Source of the DNA: Metopolophium dirhodum | Lineage: Eukaryota > Arthropoda > Insecta > Hemiptera > Aphididae | Reading direction: 5' to 3' | NCBI RefSeq assembly: GCF_019925205.1 | Contig: NC_083568.1 | Location: 6,590,237 to 6,654,236, forward strand | DNA length: 64,000 nt | Shown: positions 63,234-64,000 of the stretch, piece after piece | How the letters are laid out: each line of letters opens with the position of its first letter | Numbering within the stretch: the stretch's first letter is position 1 | Position numbers and translations under genes: made by a program | Notes under the pieces: model-generated | The model's input: the letters and a program-made list of their open reading frames with translations, nothing else | Database searches by the model: none | Told to the model about the DNA's origin: nothing

Positions 63234-64000
63234 AATACACCTGATTGTATACATCTGAAATAGGTACTATTCATATAATTCAATTTTCAAACCGTTTAAA
63301 AATATTGATATAATTATTGTAATGGCATAATATAATGTAAATTTGTATACATTTAGAAGGTGCAGCCACACCAGCTTGTGCCGTCTCCCGGTCTACATCA
63401 TATTTTGCATCGTACAACATAGTACATTTTAAATACTTTAGATAACTAATAAACATTTAATTTCATTGATAAGCTATATTATAACAACGAATATAGCACA
63501 CGTTACAGGATATACTCTCACAAAATTTGATCAATGCGCCAACACGACACCAGCACTCACACAAATTATATGCGGAGACGGCATTCGAATTCTTACAAAA
63601 CTCGCTGAAGCGCATATCTGGTGTGACAGCGTAGTTAGTTGTGGAGTCGCCATGGCGGAATGAAAACAAAGTGATGACTGATAAAGTCGATTTGAACTTA
63701 TCAGTCACTTCTTGAGTCAATCTTTGGCATATATTGTTATATCACATATATAAACGTTCGTGACAAGAGGAACTTCCACACGCCAAATCGTGGTTCGTTC
63801 TTTGCGGAACGCCTTATTGTATAATATATTTTATCTAGTGTTGATTCACGTGCAACATATATAGGTAATAGGTATACCTATATTGTTCAGCGATGAAAAC
63901 AAAATGTAAAATTGTTGGTTGACGAATACGTCGGTCCGCGTCTTGTACGCGGTGCGACAGAAAAATAACGAGACTATTTATAACGTAAACTATTAACGTT
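63234..64000. other. AT-rich end with a short complex stretch
   Basis: A stretch at 63480-63720 has ordinary composition and frames on both strands (65 codons plus, 85 codons minus), neither recognised. It holds the hairpin at 63675-63707. The rest is AT-rich background running to the window edge. Confidence 0.4.
63675..63707. other. short perfect-arm hairpin
   Basis: TGACTGATAA and TTATCAGTCA are exact 10-bp inverted arms around a 13-base loop. There is no T-run after it, and it lies inside AT-rich eukaryotic DNA, so it is not called a terminator. Confidence 0.5.

Overview
This window looks like eukaryotic, AT-rich, insect-type non-coding DNA, most likely from an aphid or a close relative. 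That placement is an inference. It rests on very dense (ATT)n, (TA)n and (AC)n microsatellites, endless variants of ATAATATTAT, recurrent GGTACCTA/TAGGTA motifs, tRNA-derived SINEs with A-rich tails and many short inverted-repeat transposons. I see no bacterial gene organisation, no operon, no CRISPR array and no phage or plasmid feature. I could not establish any complete protein-coding gene. Nearly all open frames are chance frames in simple repeats or lie inside transposons.

Layout. 1-12.1 kb: AT-rich background with a degraded MITE copy (524-820), one member of a second dispersed family (4341-4563), a CpG-rich mosaic (about 4.6-7.3 kb) and a stretch of complex sequence (7.3-8.2 kb). 12.1-15.2 kb: a full-length tRNA-derived SINE with target-site duplications (12162-12452), an inverted-repeat element (12692-12856), a hAT-like miniature element (13390-13539) and the 3' remnant of a Jockey-type LINE (14719-15165). 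17.35 kb: a possible tiny first coding exon ending in a strong splice donor. 20.3-23.2 kb: an inverted-repeat element, a CpG-rich block and another inverted-repeat element (22901-23199). 25.6-28.2 kb: three adjacent non-autonomous DNA transposons, including a 605-bp near-complete palindrome flanked by TA (26956-27560). 30.7-31.7 kb: a 77-bp (AC)n tract and a CpG-rich block. 37.8-38.3 kb: a LINE reverse-transcriptase scrap on the minus strand and a small inverted-repeat element. 42-45 kb: a GC-rich insert, a GC-rich block and the second copy of the 4.3-kb repeat. 46.9 kb: a 5S-rRNA-like remnant. 48.9-49.15 kb: a coding-like frame ending 42 bases before a lone terminus identical to that of the 26956 element. 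49.15-50.9 kb: a quiet, UTR-like stretch. 51.2-53.2 kb: a CpG- and GAGA-rich, promoter-like block. 55.6-57.2 kb: a small MITE, a pre-miRNA-sized hairpin and an unexplained 63-codon frame. 60.6-61 kb: a second full-length SINE. 62.8-63.2 kb: another hAT-like element.

Overall this reads as an intergenic or long-intron region shaped by small non-autonomous transposons (SINE, Tc1/mariner-like, hAT-like and unclassified inverted-repeat families) with a few CpG-rich islands that could be promoters or 5' exons of genes mostly outside the window. I found no convincing new multi-gene system. The items most worth checking are the lone transposon terminus with its adjacent coding-like frame, the candidate first exon at 17.35 kb, the 5S-like remnant and the 56.9-kb hairpin.
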